A stretch of 64,000 nt of DNA from JACKJK01 sp046159835 (lineage in GTDB: Bacteria > Pseudomonadota > Alphaproteobacteria > Rhizobiales > Tepidamorphaceae), in assembly GCF_046159835.1 (NCBI RefSeq), contig NZ_JBJXCY010000002.1, positions 1,116,001 through 1,180,000 on the forward strand, read 5' to 3'. Under the pieces are notes generated by a model, which saw nothing but the letters and a program-made list of their open reading frames with translations, did not search any database and was not told where the DNA came from. Positions 1-10,417 of this stretch are shown here, piece after piece. Position 1 is the first letter of the stretch; every line of letters starts with the position of its first letter. The position numbers and the translations under genes were made by a program.

Positions 1-363
1 GACGATCGCCGCCGTGGCGATCCCCCAGATGACGGGGCGCATCCAGCTGGAGCCGAATGCATAAGCCGGAATGTAGGCGATGCGCGCGGCAAGGTAGACC
101 TGCGACGCGATGGCCGTCGTTGCATCCGCCTTGCCGGCCACGTGCGCCACGAGAACGCCGATGGCAAAAAGCGGCAGCGTTTCCAGTATGTTGACGTAGG
201 ACCGCTGGAGGCGGCCCGCGATGCCGGTGACGGTGTATCCGCCGTCACGTGGCCCGGCGGCGTATTTTCCGCCCACTTCGCGAACCGCGAAGATGCCGTA
301 GATCCAGATCTGGAACAGCGCCACGAAGGCCGCTGCCACGAGCATGGTCAGGTCCGTACTCAA
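1..363 (-). CDS. MAPEG family membrane protein (3' end cut by window)
   Basis: Small integral membrane protein of the MAPEG (eicosanoid and glutathione metabolism) family; the physiological substrate of bacterial members is usually unknown. About 121 residues are visible, close to the usual ~130, so only the extreme C-terminus is missing. Hydrophobic helices alternate with a polar stretch containing REVGGKYAAGPRD and a conserved-looking RLQRSYVNILETLPLF segment typical of the family. I place the start at TTG (361-363), giving an MSTDLTMLV beginning that matches relatives and has a G-rich SD upstream; ATG at 343-345 is the alternative. It lies 31 bases after sucB on the same strand and may be its co-transcribed tail. 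Confidence 0.8.
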   Translation of the reverse strand, partial: MSTDLTMLVAAAFVALFQIWIYGIFAVREVGGKYAAGPRDGGYTVTGIAGRLQRSYVNILETLPLFAIGVLVAHVAGKADATTAIASQVYLAARIAYIPAYAFGSSWMRPVIWGIATAAIV

Positions 364-394
364 CGCTCAGCCCCCTGCGACCGCGACGCCGCGG

Positions 395-1630
<1,236 letters not shown>

Positions 1631-1684
1631 GACGCGTGACGCCCTTTCGTCGGTGTTGGCGGTTCGGCCCGCCGGATAGGTTTC

Positions 1685-4663
1685 TTACTCGCCCAGCGCT
1701 TCGTCCAGGAATGCCTGGAGCTGCGCTTGGTGTTTGGACATGAGACCGGTCGCGGTCGCCGCAGAGCCCGGACGGCCGGCATAACGCACCCGCGTGTGCT
1801 TGGCGCCGACATGGTCGAGTGCCCATTCGAGGCTCGGCTCGATGAAGCTCCACGCGCCCATGTTCTTCGGCTCTTCCTGGCACCACACCATCTCCGCGTC
1901 GCGGAAGCGGGCCAGTTCCTGCACCAGCGCCTTGGCCGGGACGGGATAGAGCTGTTCGAGACGCATCAGGTAGATGTCGTCGATGCCGCGCTCCTCGCGC
2001 GCTTCGAACAGGTCGTAATAGACTTTGCCAGAGCACATGACGACGCGTCGGATCTTCTTGTCGGCCTTGAGCTTGATCTCCGTGGTCTCAGGCGCGAACT
2101 GCGCGTCGTCCCACAGGATGCGGTGGAAGGTCTTGCCCTCCGCCATCTCGTCGAGCTTGGACACCGCGCGCTTGTGGCGCAGCAGCGACTTCGGCGTCAT
2201 CAGGATCAGCGGCTTGCGGAAGTCGCGGTTCAGCTGGCGACGCAGGATGTGGAAGTAGTTGGCAGGCGTCGTGCAGTTGGCGACCTGCATGTTGTCTTCC
2301 GCGCACATCTGCAGGAAGCGTTCCAGCCGGGCCGAGGAGTGTTCCGGCCCCTGGCCCTCGTAGCCGTGCGGCAGCAAGCAGACGAGGCCTGACATGCGCA
2401 GCCACTTCTTTTCGCCTGAAGACAGGAACTGGTCGAAGACCACCTGTGCGCCGTTGGCGAAGTCGCCGAACTGCGCTTCCCACAGGATAAGCTTGTCTGG
2501 TTCCTGCAGCGAATAGCCGTATTCGAAGGCGAGCACGGCCTCTTCCGACAGCATCGAGTTGATGACGTCGTAGCGCGCGCCATCCTTGCCGATGCTGTTC
2601 AGCGGGCTGTAGCGGGTTTCGTCTTCCTGGTCATAGAGGACCGAGTGGCGCTGCGAGAACGTGCCGCGCTCGACGTCCTGGCCCGAAAGCCGCACGCCGT
2701 GGCCCTCGCTCATCAGGCTGCCGAATGCCAAAGCCTCGCCGGTCGCCCAGTCCACCTTCTCGCCAGACGTGATCATCGTCTCGCGGTTCTTGAGGAAGCG
2801 CTGGATCGTCTTGTGGACCTTGAACCCGTCCGGAACGCTGGTGAGAAGATGGCCGATCTCGCGCAGTTTCTCGATCGGGATGCCGGTCTGCCCACGGCGC
2901 GCGTCACCGTCGTCGCGCACGGCCTTCAGCCCGGCCCACTTCCCGTCGAGCCAGTCCGCCTTGTTGGGCATGTAGGACTGGCCGGTCTCGAATTCCGATT
3001 CCAGGTGGTCGCGCCAGTCGGCGCGCATCTTCTCGACCTCGGCCTCGGTGACGACGCCTTCGTCGATCAGCCGCTTGGAGTAGATTTCCAGCGTCGAGGG
3101 GTGCGAGCGGATCATCTTGTACATGATCGGCTGCGTGAACGCCGGCTCGTCGCCCTCGTTATGGCCGAAGCGGCGGTAGCAGAACATGTCGATGACCACC
3201 GGGCGCCCGAAGAGCTGGCGATACTCGGTCGCGATCTTGGCGGCAAACGTCACCGCTTCCGGGTCGTCGCCGTTCACGTGCAGGATCGGTGCCTCAATCA
3301 TCTTGGCGACGTCTGAAGGGTACGGCGAGGAGCGCGAGAAGCGCGGGTTCGTCGTGAAGCCGATCTGGTTGTTGATGATGAAATGGATGGAGCCGCCGGT
3401 CCGGTGACCCTTCAGGCCGGAAAGCCCGAAACATTCGGCCACGACGCCCTGGCCCGCGAAGGCCGCATCGCCGTGCAACAGCAGCGGCAGCACGCAATCG
3501 CGTTCGCGCGAACCCGTCTCCGGGTCCGGCTCGACCATCTGGTCCTGCTTGGCGCGGGCCTTGCCGAGCACCACCGGATCGACGATTTCCAGGTGCGAGG
3601 GGTTGGCTGTCAGCGACAGGTGGACGCTGTTGCCATCGAACTCGCGGTCCGAGGATGCGCCGAGGTGATACTTCACGTCGCCGGAACCCTCGACCTCGTC
3701 AGGCTGCCAGGAGCCGCCCTTGAACTCGTGGAACAGCGCGCGGTGCGGCTTGCCCATCACCTGGGTGAGCACGTTCAGGCGGCCGCGGTGGGCCATGCCG
3801 AGAACGATCTCGCGCACGCCGAGATTGCCGCCGCGCTTGATGATCTGCTCCAGCGCCGGAATCAGTGATTCGGCTCCGTCCAGCCCGAAGCGCTTGGTGC
3901 CGGTGTATTTGACGTCGAGAAACTTCTCGAAGCCTTCCGCCTCGATCAGCTTGTTCAGGATCGCCTTGCGCCCTTCCGGGGTGAAGGCGATCTGCTTGTC
4001 CGGACCCTCGATGCGCTCCTGGATCCAGGATTTCGCAGCCGGGTCTGAGATGTGCATGAACTCCACGCCGATGGTGGAGCAGTAGGTGCGCCGCAGGATG
4101 TCGAGCATCTGCGGAATGGTCGCGAATTCCAGACCCAGCACGTGGTCGATGAAGATCTCGCGCTCATAGTCCGATTCCTCGAACCCGTAGGAGGCCGGGT
4201 GCAGTTCCTCGTGGTCCTTTTCGGCGGCGATGCCGAGCGGGTCGAGATTGGCGTGCAGGTGGCCACGCATGCGGTAGGCGCGGATCATCATGATGGCGCG
4301 CACCGAATCCCGGGTCGCCTGCATGAGCTGTTCGGACGACAGCGAAACGCCGCCCTTGTCCGCCTTCGCCTTGATCTTGTCGCCGAAGTGGGTTTCCAGC
4401 GCGCCCCAGTTGGAATCCAGCGCCGCCACCAGTTCGCCATTGGCGACCTGCGGCCAGTCGGCACGCTTCCAGGATGCGCCGCGCGCCTCCTGTTTCACGT
4501 TCTCCGCTGAATCGTCGAGGGTCTGGAAGAAATCCCGCCATTCCTCGCTGACGGACGAGGGATTTTCGGCGTAACGGGCATGAAGGTCTTCGATATAGCC
4601 GGCGTTGGGTCCGTAGAGGAAGGAAGTGCCCGCCAACGCGGCGTTCTTGGCTTCGCGCGACAT
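1685..4663 (-). CDS. sucA: 2-oxoglutarate dehydrogenase E1
   Basis: TPP-dependent decarboxylase subunit that converts 2-oxoglutarate to a succinyl group on the E2 lipoate. At 992 residues it has normal family length. The N-terminus carries the E2-binding type segment (FLYGPNAGYIEDLHARY), followed by the TPP and pyrimidine regions including HGDAAFAGQGVVAE, GHNEGDEP and the C-terminal half with WEAQFGDFANGAQ. The ATG at 4663 has a GGAG SD six bases upstream. A terminator lies between sucD and this gene, so sucAB probably has its own promoter; a possible weak one is TTGACG-17-AATCTT on the minus strand (4800-4828). Confidence 0.97.
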   Translation of the reverse strand: MSREAKNAALAGTSFLYGPNAGYIEDLHARYAENPSSVSEEWRDFFQTLDDSAENVKQEARGASWKRADWPQVANGELVAALDSNWGALETHFGDKIKAKADKGGVSLSSEQLMQATRDSVRAIMMIRAYRMRGHLHANLDPLGIAAEKDHEELHPASYGFEESDYEREIFIDHVLGLEFATIPQMLDILRRTYCSTIGVEFMHISDPAAKSWIQERIEGPDKQIAFTPEGRKAILNKLIEAEGFEKFLDVKYTGTKRFGLDGAESLIPALEQIIKRGGNLGVREIVLGMAHRGRLNVLTQVMGKPHRALFHEFKGGSWQPDEVEGSGDVKYHLGASSDREFDGNSVHLSLTANPSHLEIVDPVVLGKARAKQDQMVEPDPETGSRERDCVLPLLLHGDAAFAGQGVVAECFGLSGLKGHRTGGSIHFIINNQIGFTTNPRFSRSSPYPSDVAKMIEAPILHVNGDDPEAVTFAAKIATEYRQLFGRPVVIDMFCYRRFGHNEGDEPAFTQPIMYKMIRSHPSTLEIYSKRLIDEGVVTEAEVEKMRADWRDHLESEFETGQSYMPNKADWLDGKWAGLKAVRDDGDARRGQTGIPIEKLREIGHLLTSVPDGFKVHKTIQRFLKNRETMITSGEKVDWATGEALAFGSLMSEGHGVRLSGQDVERGTFSQRHSVLYDQEDETRYSPLNSIGKDGARYDVINSMLSEEAVLAFEYGYSLQEPDKLILWEAQFGDFANGAQVVFDQFLSSGEKKWLRMSGLVCLLPHGYEGQGPEHSSARLERFLQMCAEDNMQVANCTTPANYFHILRRQLNRDFRKPLILMTPKSLLRHKRAVSKLDEMAEGKTFHRILWDDAQFAPETTEIKLKADKKIRRVVMCSGKVYYDLFEAREERGIDDIYLMRLEQLYPVPAKALVQELARFRDAEMVWCQEEPKNMGAWSFIEPSLEWALDHVGAKHTRVRYAGRPGSAATATGLMSKHQAQLQAFLDEALGE

Positions 4664-4872
4664 AATCGCTCCGATTTTTTGTCCGCGTCCGCGCGGACTT
4701 GCTCCTCAAGTGAGGCGGCATACACCTTCGCCTGAAAAGCACAACCCCTAACCGTGTTCGATTAGACGAATTGCGTGACGTGCAGGCCCCTTGGCCTACA
4801 AGATTGGGGCTGGCGGCGTGAGCGTCAATGCACCTGTGGCCGATTCCCGCCATTCTTGGCTTACCGACAATG

Positions 4873-4907
4873 AAAAACGCCCGCGAACCGTGTGGCTCGC
4901 GGGCGCT
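4873..4907 (-). terminator. Rho-independent terminator behind sucD
   Basis: A GC-rich stem (CGCCCGCGA paired with TCGCGGGCG, extended by CC/GG past one mismatch) with a GTGT loop spans 4878-4905. On the minus strand it is followed directly by a run of five T (4873-4877). It lies about 30 bases past the sucD stop, so it would end the mdh-sucC-sucD transcript before sucA. Confidence 0.85.
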
Positions 4908-4936
4908 GATGTCTTGTCGATGGCTTGGAAAGAGGC

Positions 4937-5857
4937 TTAGCCCTTCAGCACGCCTTCCAGCGTCGTGCCGAGGCGCGCCGGGGACGGGGAGACCGTGATG
5001 CCGGCGGCTTCCATCGCCGCGATCTTGTCTTCCGCACCGCCCTTGCCGCCGGAAATGACGGCGCCGGCGTGGCCCATGGTGCGTCCGGGAGGCGCCGTGC
5101 GGCCCGCGATGAAGCCGACGACCGGCTTCTTGCGGCCCTTCTTGGCCTCGTCGGCGATGAACTGCGCCGCGTCCTCTTCGGCGGAGCCGCCGATTTCACC
5201 GATCATGATGATGGACTCGGTCTTGTCGTCGGCCAGGAACATTTCCAGCACGTCGATGAACTCGGTGCCCTTCACCGGGTCGCCGCCGATGCCGACAGCC
5301 GTGGTCTGGCCAAGGCCGACATTGGTGGTCTGGTACACGGCCTCATAGGTCAGCGTGCCGGAGCGCGACACGACGCCGACCGAGCCCTTGGAGAAGATGG
5401 AGCCCGGCATGATGCCGATCTTGCACTCGCCCGGCGTCATGATGCCCGGGCAGTTGGGGCCGAGCAGGCGCGACTTGGAGCCTTCGAGCTTCGCCTTCAC
5501 CTTGATCATGTCGAGCACCGGGATGCCTTCGGTGATGCAGGTGATGAACGGAACCTCGGCCTCGATGGCCTCAATGATGGCAGCAGCCGCACCTGCCGGC
5601 GGGACGTAGACGACGGACGCGGTCGCGCCCGTTGCTTCCTTGGCTTCCGCGACGCTGGTGTAGATCGGCAGTTCCTTGCCGGCTGCTTCGCCGGCGCCTT
5701 CACCGGCCGTCCACTTTTCACCGCCCTTCTTCGGGTGAATGCCCGCCACCATCTGGGTGCCGTGGTAGGCAAGCGCCTGTTCGGTGTGGAACGTGCCGGT
5801 CTTGCCGGTCAGTCCCTGGACGATGATCTTGGTATCCTTGTTGACGAGGATGGACAT
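4937..5857 (-). CDS. sucD: Succinyl-CoA synthetase alpha subunit
   Basis: Alpha subunit of succinyl-CoA synthetase, which makes ATP or GTP from succinyl-CoA. It binds CoA in an N-terminal Rossmann domain (MSILVNKDTKIIVQGLTGKT) and carries the phosphorylated His in TMGHAGAVISGG near the C-terminus; LLGPNCPGI is also present. The ATG at 5857 gives 306 residues and the canonical N-terminus; the frame stays open upstream, but that part overlaps a different gene. Unlike the usual sucC-sucD junction, the two are separated by an unrelated gene (5874-6509), whose stop lies 16 bases before this start. Confidence 0.97.
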   Translation of the reverse strand: MSILVNKDTKIIVQGLTGKTGTFHTEQALAYHGTQMVAGIHPKKGGEKWTAGEGAGEAAGKELPIYTSVAEAKEATGATASVVYVPPAGAAAAIIEAIEAEVPFITCITEGIPVLDMIKVKAKLEGSKSRLLGPNCPGIMTPGECKIGIMPGSIFSKGSVGVVSRSGTLTYEAVYQTTNVGLGQTTAVGIGGDPVKGTEFIDVLEMFLADDKTESIIMIGEIGGSAEEDAAQFIADEAKKGRKKPVVGFIAGRTAPPGRTMGHAGAVISGGKGGAEDKIAAMEAAGITVSPSPARLGTTLEGVLKG

Positions 5858-5873
5858 TGGACCTTGAGCCCCC

Positions 5874-6509
5874 CTATTCGGTTTTTTCCGGCTCTTGGGC
5901 CGGATCGGGTTCGGATGTTTCAAACTTGAGGACGAGACCGGAGAAGCCGGTCGTCGCCTTGTGCGGACTGTCCTCGGAAATGAAGGACAGGTTGGTGTCG
6001 AGCGTGCGCGGCCGGGCATCGAAGTTCGGTCCCCAGGTGTACTGGGTGAAGCCCTTGTCCTCGATCTCGCGGGCAATCGGCTTGCCGACGAATTCCGTGA
6101 CGAGGGCGGCATCGATGCCCTGCGTCGCGTCAAAATCGTAGAGGTAGCAGCCGATCAGCGTGATCAGCTCCGGCGCGTGGACACGGGTCACGATCAGGTA
6201 GTGGGTGCGGCCGTCGATCTCGCGCGAAAACTGCTCGCGCTCGAACGTCCAGCCCGGCTCACCCATGATCGCGGTCTCGTGGTCCGCGGTGCTCGTCACC
6301 TCTTCCAGTTCCGGATGCACGTCCGTCTTCACCGTGGACCAGCCAACCGAGGCGGCGTGCCCCTGGATACCGGTGAAGGACAGGCGTTGCGGCACGCAGG
6401 CTTCCTCGAACGCTGCCACGAAGGCAGGGCCGTTGGGAGCTGCCGCATGCGCCGCCGGGGCAAGAAGCCCGATGGCGCATGCTGCAAGAGCCTGCGCGGT
6501 GATCCGCAT
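5874..6509 (-). CDS. Secreted protein of unknown function inserted between sucC and sucD
   Basis: I do not recognise a family. The 211-residue product begins with a clear Sec signal peptide (positively charged start, hydrophobic core ACAIGLLAPAA, cleavage after AHA at about residue 23). The mature part has two cysteines (EEACVPQRL and LIGCYLYDF) that could form a disulfide, and a middle that reads like beta-strands (GWTFEREQF, THYLIVTRV). The C-terminus is acidic and Pro/Glu-rich. It starts five bases after the sucC stop and ends 16 bases before sucD, so it must be transcribed with them. Why a periplasmic protein sits inside the succinyl-CoA synthetase operon is not evident. Confidence 0.8.
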   Translation of the reverse strand: MRITAQALAACAIGLLAPAAHAAAPNGPAFVAAFEEACVPQRLSFTGIQGHAASVGWSTVKTDVHPELEEVTSTADHETAIMGEPGWTFEREQFSREIDGRTHYLIVTRVHAPELITLIGCYLYDFDATQGIDAALVTEFVGKPIAREIEDKGFTQYTWGPNFDARPRTLDTNLSFISEDSPHKATTGFSGLVLKFETSEPDPAQEPEKTE

Positions 6510-6514
6510 GGGTG

Positions 6515-7708
6515 TCAGCCCTTCACCGCCTTGACGATCTTCTGCGCGGCATCGTCTAGGTCATCAGCGGCGATCACGTTGAGACCGCTCTCGTTGATGA
6601 TCTCCTTGCCCCGCTTCACGTTCGTGCCTTCAAGGCGCACGACCAGCGGAACCTGCAGGCCGACTTCCTTGACCGCGGCCACAACGCCTTCGGCGATAAT
6701 GTCGCAGCGCATGATGCCGCCGAAGATGTTGACGAGGATGCCCTTCACGTTCGGGTCGGCGGTGATGATCTTGAACGCCGCGGTGACCTTCTCGGTGGTG
6801 GCGCCGCCGCCAACGTCGAGGAAGTTGGCCGGCTCGGCGCCGTAGAGCTTGATGATGTCCATGGTCGCCATGGCTAGACCGGCGCCGTTCACCATGCAGC
6901 CGATGTCACCGTCCAGCGCCACGTAGTTCAGGTCGTACTTGGACGCTTCGATTTCCTTGGCGTCTTCTTCCGACTCGTCACGCAGCTCGGCGATGTCGGC
7001 ATGGCGGAACACCGCATTGCCGTCGAACGAGACCTTGGCGTCGAGCACGCGGATGTGGCCATCCTGCAGGACGACGAGCGGGTTGATCTCGAGCAGGCTC
7101 ATGTCCTTCTCGGTGAAGGCCTTGTAGAGCGTCTTGAACAGCGACATGCCTTCGCTCTTGGCCGGCTCTTCCAGCTTCAGCGCTTCGGCAAGCTTGATCG
7201 CGTCGACATCCGTCACGCCGGTCGACGGGTCGATCGGCAGGGTCAGAATCTTCTCCGGGGTCTCTTCGGCCACCGTCTCGATGTCCATGCCGCCCTCGGT
7301 CGAGGCGACGAAGGCCACGCGGCCGGTCGTGCGGTCGACGAGCAGCGAGAGGTACAGCTCACGGGCGATCTGCGCGCCGTCTTCGATGTAGAGGCGGTTG
7401 ACCTGCTTGCCGGCGTCGCCGGTCTGCTTGGTCACCAGCGTGTTGCCGAGCATTTCGGCAGCGTGGGATTTCACCTCTTCGATGGACTTGGCGATACGCA
7501 CACCGCCGCCGGCATCCGGTCCCAGCTCCTTGAACTTGCCCTTGCCGCGGCCACCCGCGTGGATCTGCGTCTTGACGACATAGACCGGGCCGGGGAGCGA
7601 CTTCGCTGCCGCTTCCGCCTCGTCGGCGGTGAAGACCGGAACGCCGGCCGCAACCGGGGCGCCGTAGGATTTCAGGACGGCCTTGGCCTGGTACTCGTGG
7701 ATATTCAT
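6515..7708 (-). CDS. sucC: Succinyl-CoA synthetase beta subunit
   Basis: Beta subunit of succinyl-CoA synthetase. The 397 residues start with the canonical MNIHEYQAKAVLKSYG and continue with an ATP-grasp domain (VKTQIHAGGRGKGKF; DAKVSFDGNAVFRH) and the C-terminal ligase domain with FLDVGGGA and GIMRCDIIAEG. It lies 48 bases downstream of mdh on the same strand and should form an mdh-sucC-sucD transcript. The subunit partner, sucD, is displaced by one intervening gene. Confidence 0.97.
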   Translation of the reverse strand: MNIHEYQAKAVLKSYGAPVAAGVPVFTADEAEAAAKSLPGPVYVVKTQIHAGGRGKGKFKELGPDAGGGVRIAKSIEEVKSHAAEMLGNTLVTKQTGDAGKQVNRLYIEDGAQIARELYLSLLVDRTTGRVAFVASTEGGMDIETVAEETPEKILTLPIDPSTGVTDVDAIKLAEALKLEEPAKSEGMSLFKTLYKAFTEKDMSLLEINPLVVLQDGHIRVLDAKVSFDGNAVFRHADIAELRDESEEDAKEIEASKYDLNYVALDGDIGCMVNGAGLAMATMDIIKLYGAEPANFLDVGGGATTEKVTAAFKIITADPNVKGILVNIFGGIMRCDIIAEGVVAAVKEVGLQVPLVVRLEGTNVKRGKEIINESGLNVIAADDLDDAAQKIVKAVKG

Positions 7709-7756
7709 CTGCTGGTTGCCTCCCTAGTGGATGCGCTTTTTTGTGTGCGCCCCGGG

Positions 7757-8722
7757 CTACTTGCCCAGGGCGGGGTTGATGTCCCGGCAAGCGTCACACA
7801 GGCCCTTCACGGCCTCGATCGACTTGTCGAGCATGTTCTTTTCAGTGCGGTTGAGATCGATTTCGATGACGCGCTCGATACCCTTCGCGCCGATCACCGT
7901 CGGCACGCCGAGATACATGTCGGACACGCCGTATTCGCCTTTGAGATGCGCGGCGCAGGGCAGCACGCGCTTCTTGTCCTTGAGGTAGGATTCCGCCATG
8001 GAAATGGCGGCCGCCGCCGGTGCGTAGAAGGCCGAACCGGATTTCAGCAGGCCGACGATCTCGGCGCCGCCGTCACGGGTGCGCTGGACGATTTCTTCCA
8101 GACGCTTCTTGGTGATCCAGCCCATCTTCACGAGGTCGGTGAGCGGGATGCCGGCAACGGTGGAGTAGCGGGTCAGCGGCACCATCGTGTCGCCGTGGCC
8201 ACCCAGCACGAAGGCCGACACGTCTTCAACCGAAACGTCGAATTCCTCGGCGAGGAAATAGCGGAAACGCGAGGAGTCCAGCACGCCCGCCATGCCGCAC
8301 ACCTTGTGCTTGGGCAGGTCGGAGAACTTCTGCAGCGCCCAGACCATGGCGTCGAGCGGGTTGGTGATGCAGATGACAAAAGCGTCGGGGGCGTATTTCT
8401 TGATGCCCGAACCGACCTGCTCCATCACCTTCAGGTTGATGCCCAGGAGGTCATCACGGCTCATGCCCGGCTTGCGCGGAACGCCGGCGGTGACGATGCA
8501 CACGTCCGCGCCCTTGATGTCGGCATAGGACTGGGTTCCGCTCATCGCGGAATCGAAGCCGTCAACCGGCGATGATTCCGCCAGATCCAGCGACTTGCCC
8601 TGGGGAATACCTTCGGCGATGTCGAACATCACCACGTCGCCCAGTTCCTTCAATCCGACGAGATGGGCGAGCGTGCCGCCAATCTGGCCGGAGCCGATCA
8701 GTGCAATCTTGGGTCGAGCCAT
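7757..8722 (-). CDS. mdh: NAD-dependent malate dehydrogenase
   Basis: Oxidises malate to oxaloacetate in the TCA cycle. The 321 residues belong to the LDH-like MDH group usual in Alphaproteobacteria. Features are an N-terminal NAD-binding GSGQIGGTLAHL, the mobile loop GVPRKPGMSRDDLL with the arginines that mark malate rather than lactate specificity, and the active-site His in LGGHGDTMVPL. It is the first gene of the mdh-sucCD transcript; the 166 bases upstream, up to zapE, should hold the promoter, but I could not pick convincing boxes. Confidence 0.97.
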   Translation of the reverse strand: MARPKIALIGSGQIGGTLAHLVGLKELGDVVMFDIAEGIPQGKSLDLAESSPVDGFDSAMSGTQSYADIKGADVCIVTAGVPRKPGMSRDDLLGINLKVMEQVGSGIKKYAPDAFVICITNPLDAMVWALQKFSDLPKHKVCGMAGVLDSSRFRYFLAEEFDVSVEDVSAFVLGGHGDTMVPLTRYSTVAGIPLTDLVKMGWITKKRLEEIVQRTRDGGAEIVGLLKSGSAFYAPAAAAISMAESYLKDKKRVLPCAAHLKGEYGVSDMYLGVPTVIGAKGIERVIEIDLNRTEKNMLDKSIEAVKGLCDACRDINPALGK

Positions 8723-8888
8723 TGGAAAAGATCCCTACTTGGAGCCGTGGGTAAATATAAGGAGCTCCTTCGCGCGTCCGCCGGCCGATTCCGATCAGCC
8801 CGAACGTCATGACGCTGGAAGGCAAAAATGGCTTACGGTTTTTGCACGAAGCGTTCAAGGTCGCCATTGGGCGAAAAGGCACAACATC

Positions 8889-9992
8889 TTAGCTTCGGGG
8901 CGCAGAAAGGTACTCTTCGCCCCGCATTTCCATGATGCGGGATGCCGTGCGCTGGAATTCGTCGGCGAAGTCACCTTGCGTATACAGCTCGTTCGGCTGG
9001 CCTTCCGCAGAGGCGATCAGTTTCACCTTGTTGTCGTAGAGCGCATCGATCAGCCACACGAGCCGGCGGGCCTGGTTGCGCTGCCAGGCATCAAGCACGG
9101 GGATCGTGTCGATGATGACCGTGTGGAAGGCCCGCGCGATGCGCAGGTAGTCCGATGCCGCCAGCGGCCGGTCGCAGAGGTCGTCGAAGGAAAAACGCGC
9201 AACGCCCGCGTGGGCCTGCGGCACCTCGATGGCGCGCCCCTTGGCGGTGAGCTCCAAAGGTTCGCCGCGTTTCACGCCCGTCAGCTTCTCGAACGCCCTG
9301 TTCAGCGCCTTGCGCGCCTTGGCATCCGCCGGCACGTGGTAGACCGGCGCGCCCGATAGCTTCTCCATTCGGAAATCGGTGCGCGCATCCAGTTCGAACA
9401 CTTCCACGCGCGACAGCAGCAGCTCGATGAAGGGCAGGAAAAGCTGCCGGTTCAGCCCGTTTCGGTAGAGGTCCTCCGGCGCGGTGTTGGAGGTCGCGAC
9501 CAGCACCACCCCGCGCTCGAACAGCACGGTGAACAGCCGCCCGAGGATCATGGCATCGGCAATGTCGGTCACCGTGAACTCGTCGAAGCACAGCAGCCGC
9601 GCCTCGTTGGCGAGCGCATTGGCCACCGGTGGTATCGGGTCGCCGCCATCCTCGCCTGTCTTCTTGCGCTGCGCGTGGATACGCTCGTGCACGTCGGCCA
9701 TGAAATCGTGGAAATGCGCGCGGCGCTTTGCCGGATGATCGATCGCCTGAAAGAACAGGTCCATGATCATCGTCTTGCCGCGCCCGACCGAGCCATGGAT
9801 GTAGAGCCCGCGCGCGGGGTCTGCCGGGCGGCGTGCCCGCAGGAACCGCGAGATGATGCCGCTGCGCGCCTGTTCCTGCGAGGACAGCCGCGTGGCAAGG
9901 CCCTCGAACCGCCCGATCAGCGCTTCCTGCGCGCTGTCGCGTTCGATCGCACCTTTCTCGATCAGCGCGTTGTAGCGGTCACGAAGATTCAA
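8889..9992 (-). CDS. zapE: AFG1-like ATPase, cell division protein ZapE
   Basis: AAA-type ATPase of the ZapE/AFG1 family, linked to Z-ring function in bacteria and to mitochondrial protein quality control in eukaryotes. Walker A is GSVGRGKTMIMD and Walker B is LLCFDEFTVTDIADA; RLVWLIDALYD near the C-terminus is also family-like. I choose the TTG at 9992, which gives 367 residues starting with MNLRDRYNALIEKG, as in relatives. The frame is open further upstream, but that part overlaps the preceding gene and is Pro/Ser/Arg-rich shadow coding. It starts 13 bases after the AhpD-like gene. Confidence 0.9.
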   Translation of the reverse strand: MNLRDRYNALIEKGAIERDSAQEALIGRFEGLATRLSSQEQARSGIISRFLRARRPADPARGLYIHGSVGRGKTMIMDLFFQAIDHPAKRRAHFHDFMADVHERIHAQRKKTGEDGGDPIPPVANALANEARLLCFDEFTVTDIADAMILGRLFTVLFERGVVLVATSNTAPEDLYRNGLNRQLFLPFIELLLSRVEVFELDARTDFRMEKLSGAPVYHVPADAKARKALNRAFEKLTGVKRGEPLELTAKGRAIEVPQAHAGVARFSFDDLCDRPLAASDYLRIARAFHTVIIDTIPVLDAWQRNQARRLVWLIDALYDNKVKLIASAEGQPNELYTQGDFADEFQRTASRIMEMRGEEYLSAPRS

Positions 9993-10005
9993 CTTGGTCT
10001 GCCCG

Positions 10006-10407
10006 TCACTTGCCGGCCTCGAAGGCCTCGTCCACCGGCACGCCGAGCGCGTTGACGATGGCGTTGGTCTCGTTGGCCATGCCGACGACACCCATCAGTT
10101 CCATGAACATCGCCTCGCTCATGCCCTTCGCGCGGGCCGATGCGGTGTGCGAGTGGACGCAGTAGCTGCAGCCGTTGCTGGCGGAAATCGCGATGTAGAT
10201 CATTTCCTTGGTCAGCGGGTCGAGCGCGCCGGGCGCCATCACCTGCTTGATGCTTTCCCATGTGCGCTTCAGCAGCGCCGGGTCATGCGCCAGCGCACGC
10301 CAGAAATTGTTGACGAAGTCGCTGTCGCGCGTGGCGCGGATATCGTCGAAAACGGCCTTCGCCTCGGCGCTGAGGTCCTCGTCGCCGAGCAGTTTCACGG
10401 TCGCCAT
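10006..10407 (-). CDS. Carboxymuconolactone decarboxylase (AhpD-like) family protein
   Basis: A 133-residue all-helical protein of the CMD/AhpD family. The motif CSYCVHSHT (about residues 81-89) has the CxxC plus His arrangement of AhpD-type thiol peroxidase partners, so a redox role is more likely than muconolactone decarboxylation. It lies between a glutathione transferase gene (10 bases upstream) and zapE (13 bases downstream) on the same strand. The pairing with a GST fits a detoxification or thiol-redox function, but the substrate cannot be read from sequence. Confidence 0.88.
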   Translation of the reverse strand: MATVKLLGDEDLSAEAKAVFDDIRATRDSDFVNNFWRALAHDPALLKRTWESIKQVMAPGALDPLTKEMIYIAISASNGCSYCVHSHTASARAKGMSEAMFMELMGVVGMANETNAIVNALGVPVDEAFEAGK

Positions 10408-10417
10408 GTGATGATCC

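Noticed and set aside
7001..8575. 524-codon plus-strand frame across sucC and mdh
   Set aside because: Covers two well-identified minus-strand genes and has only His/Asp/Val-rich shadow composition.
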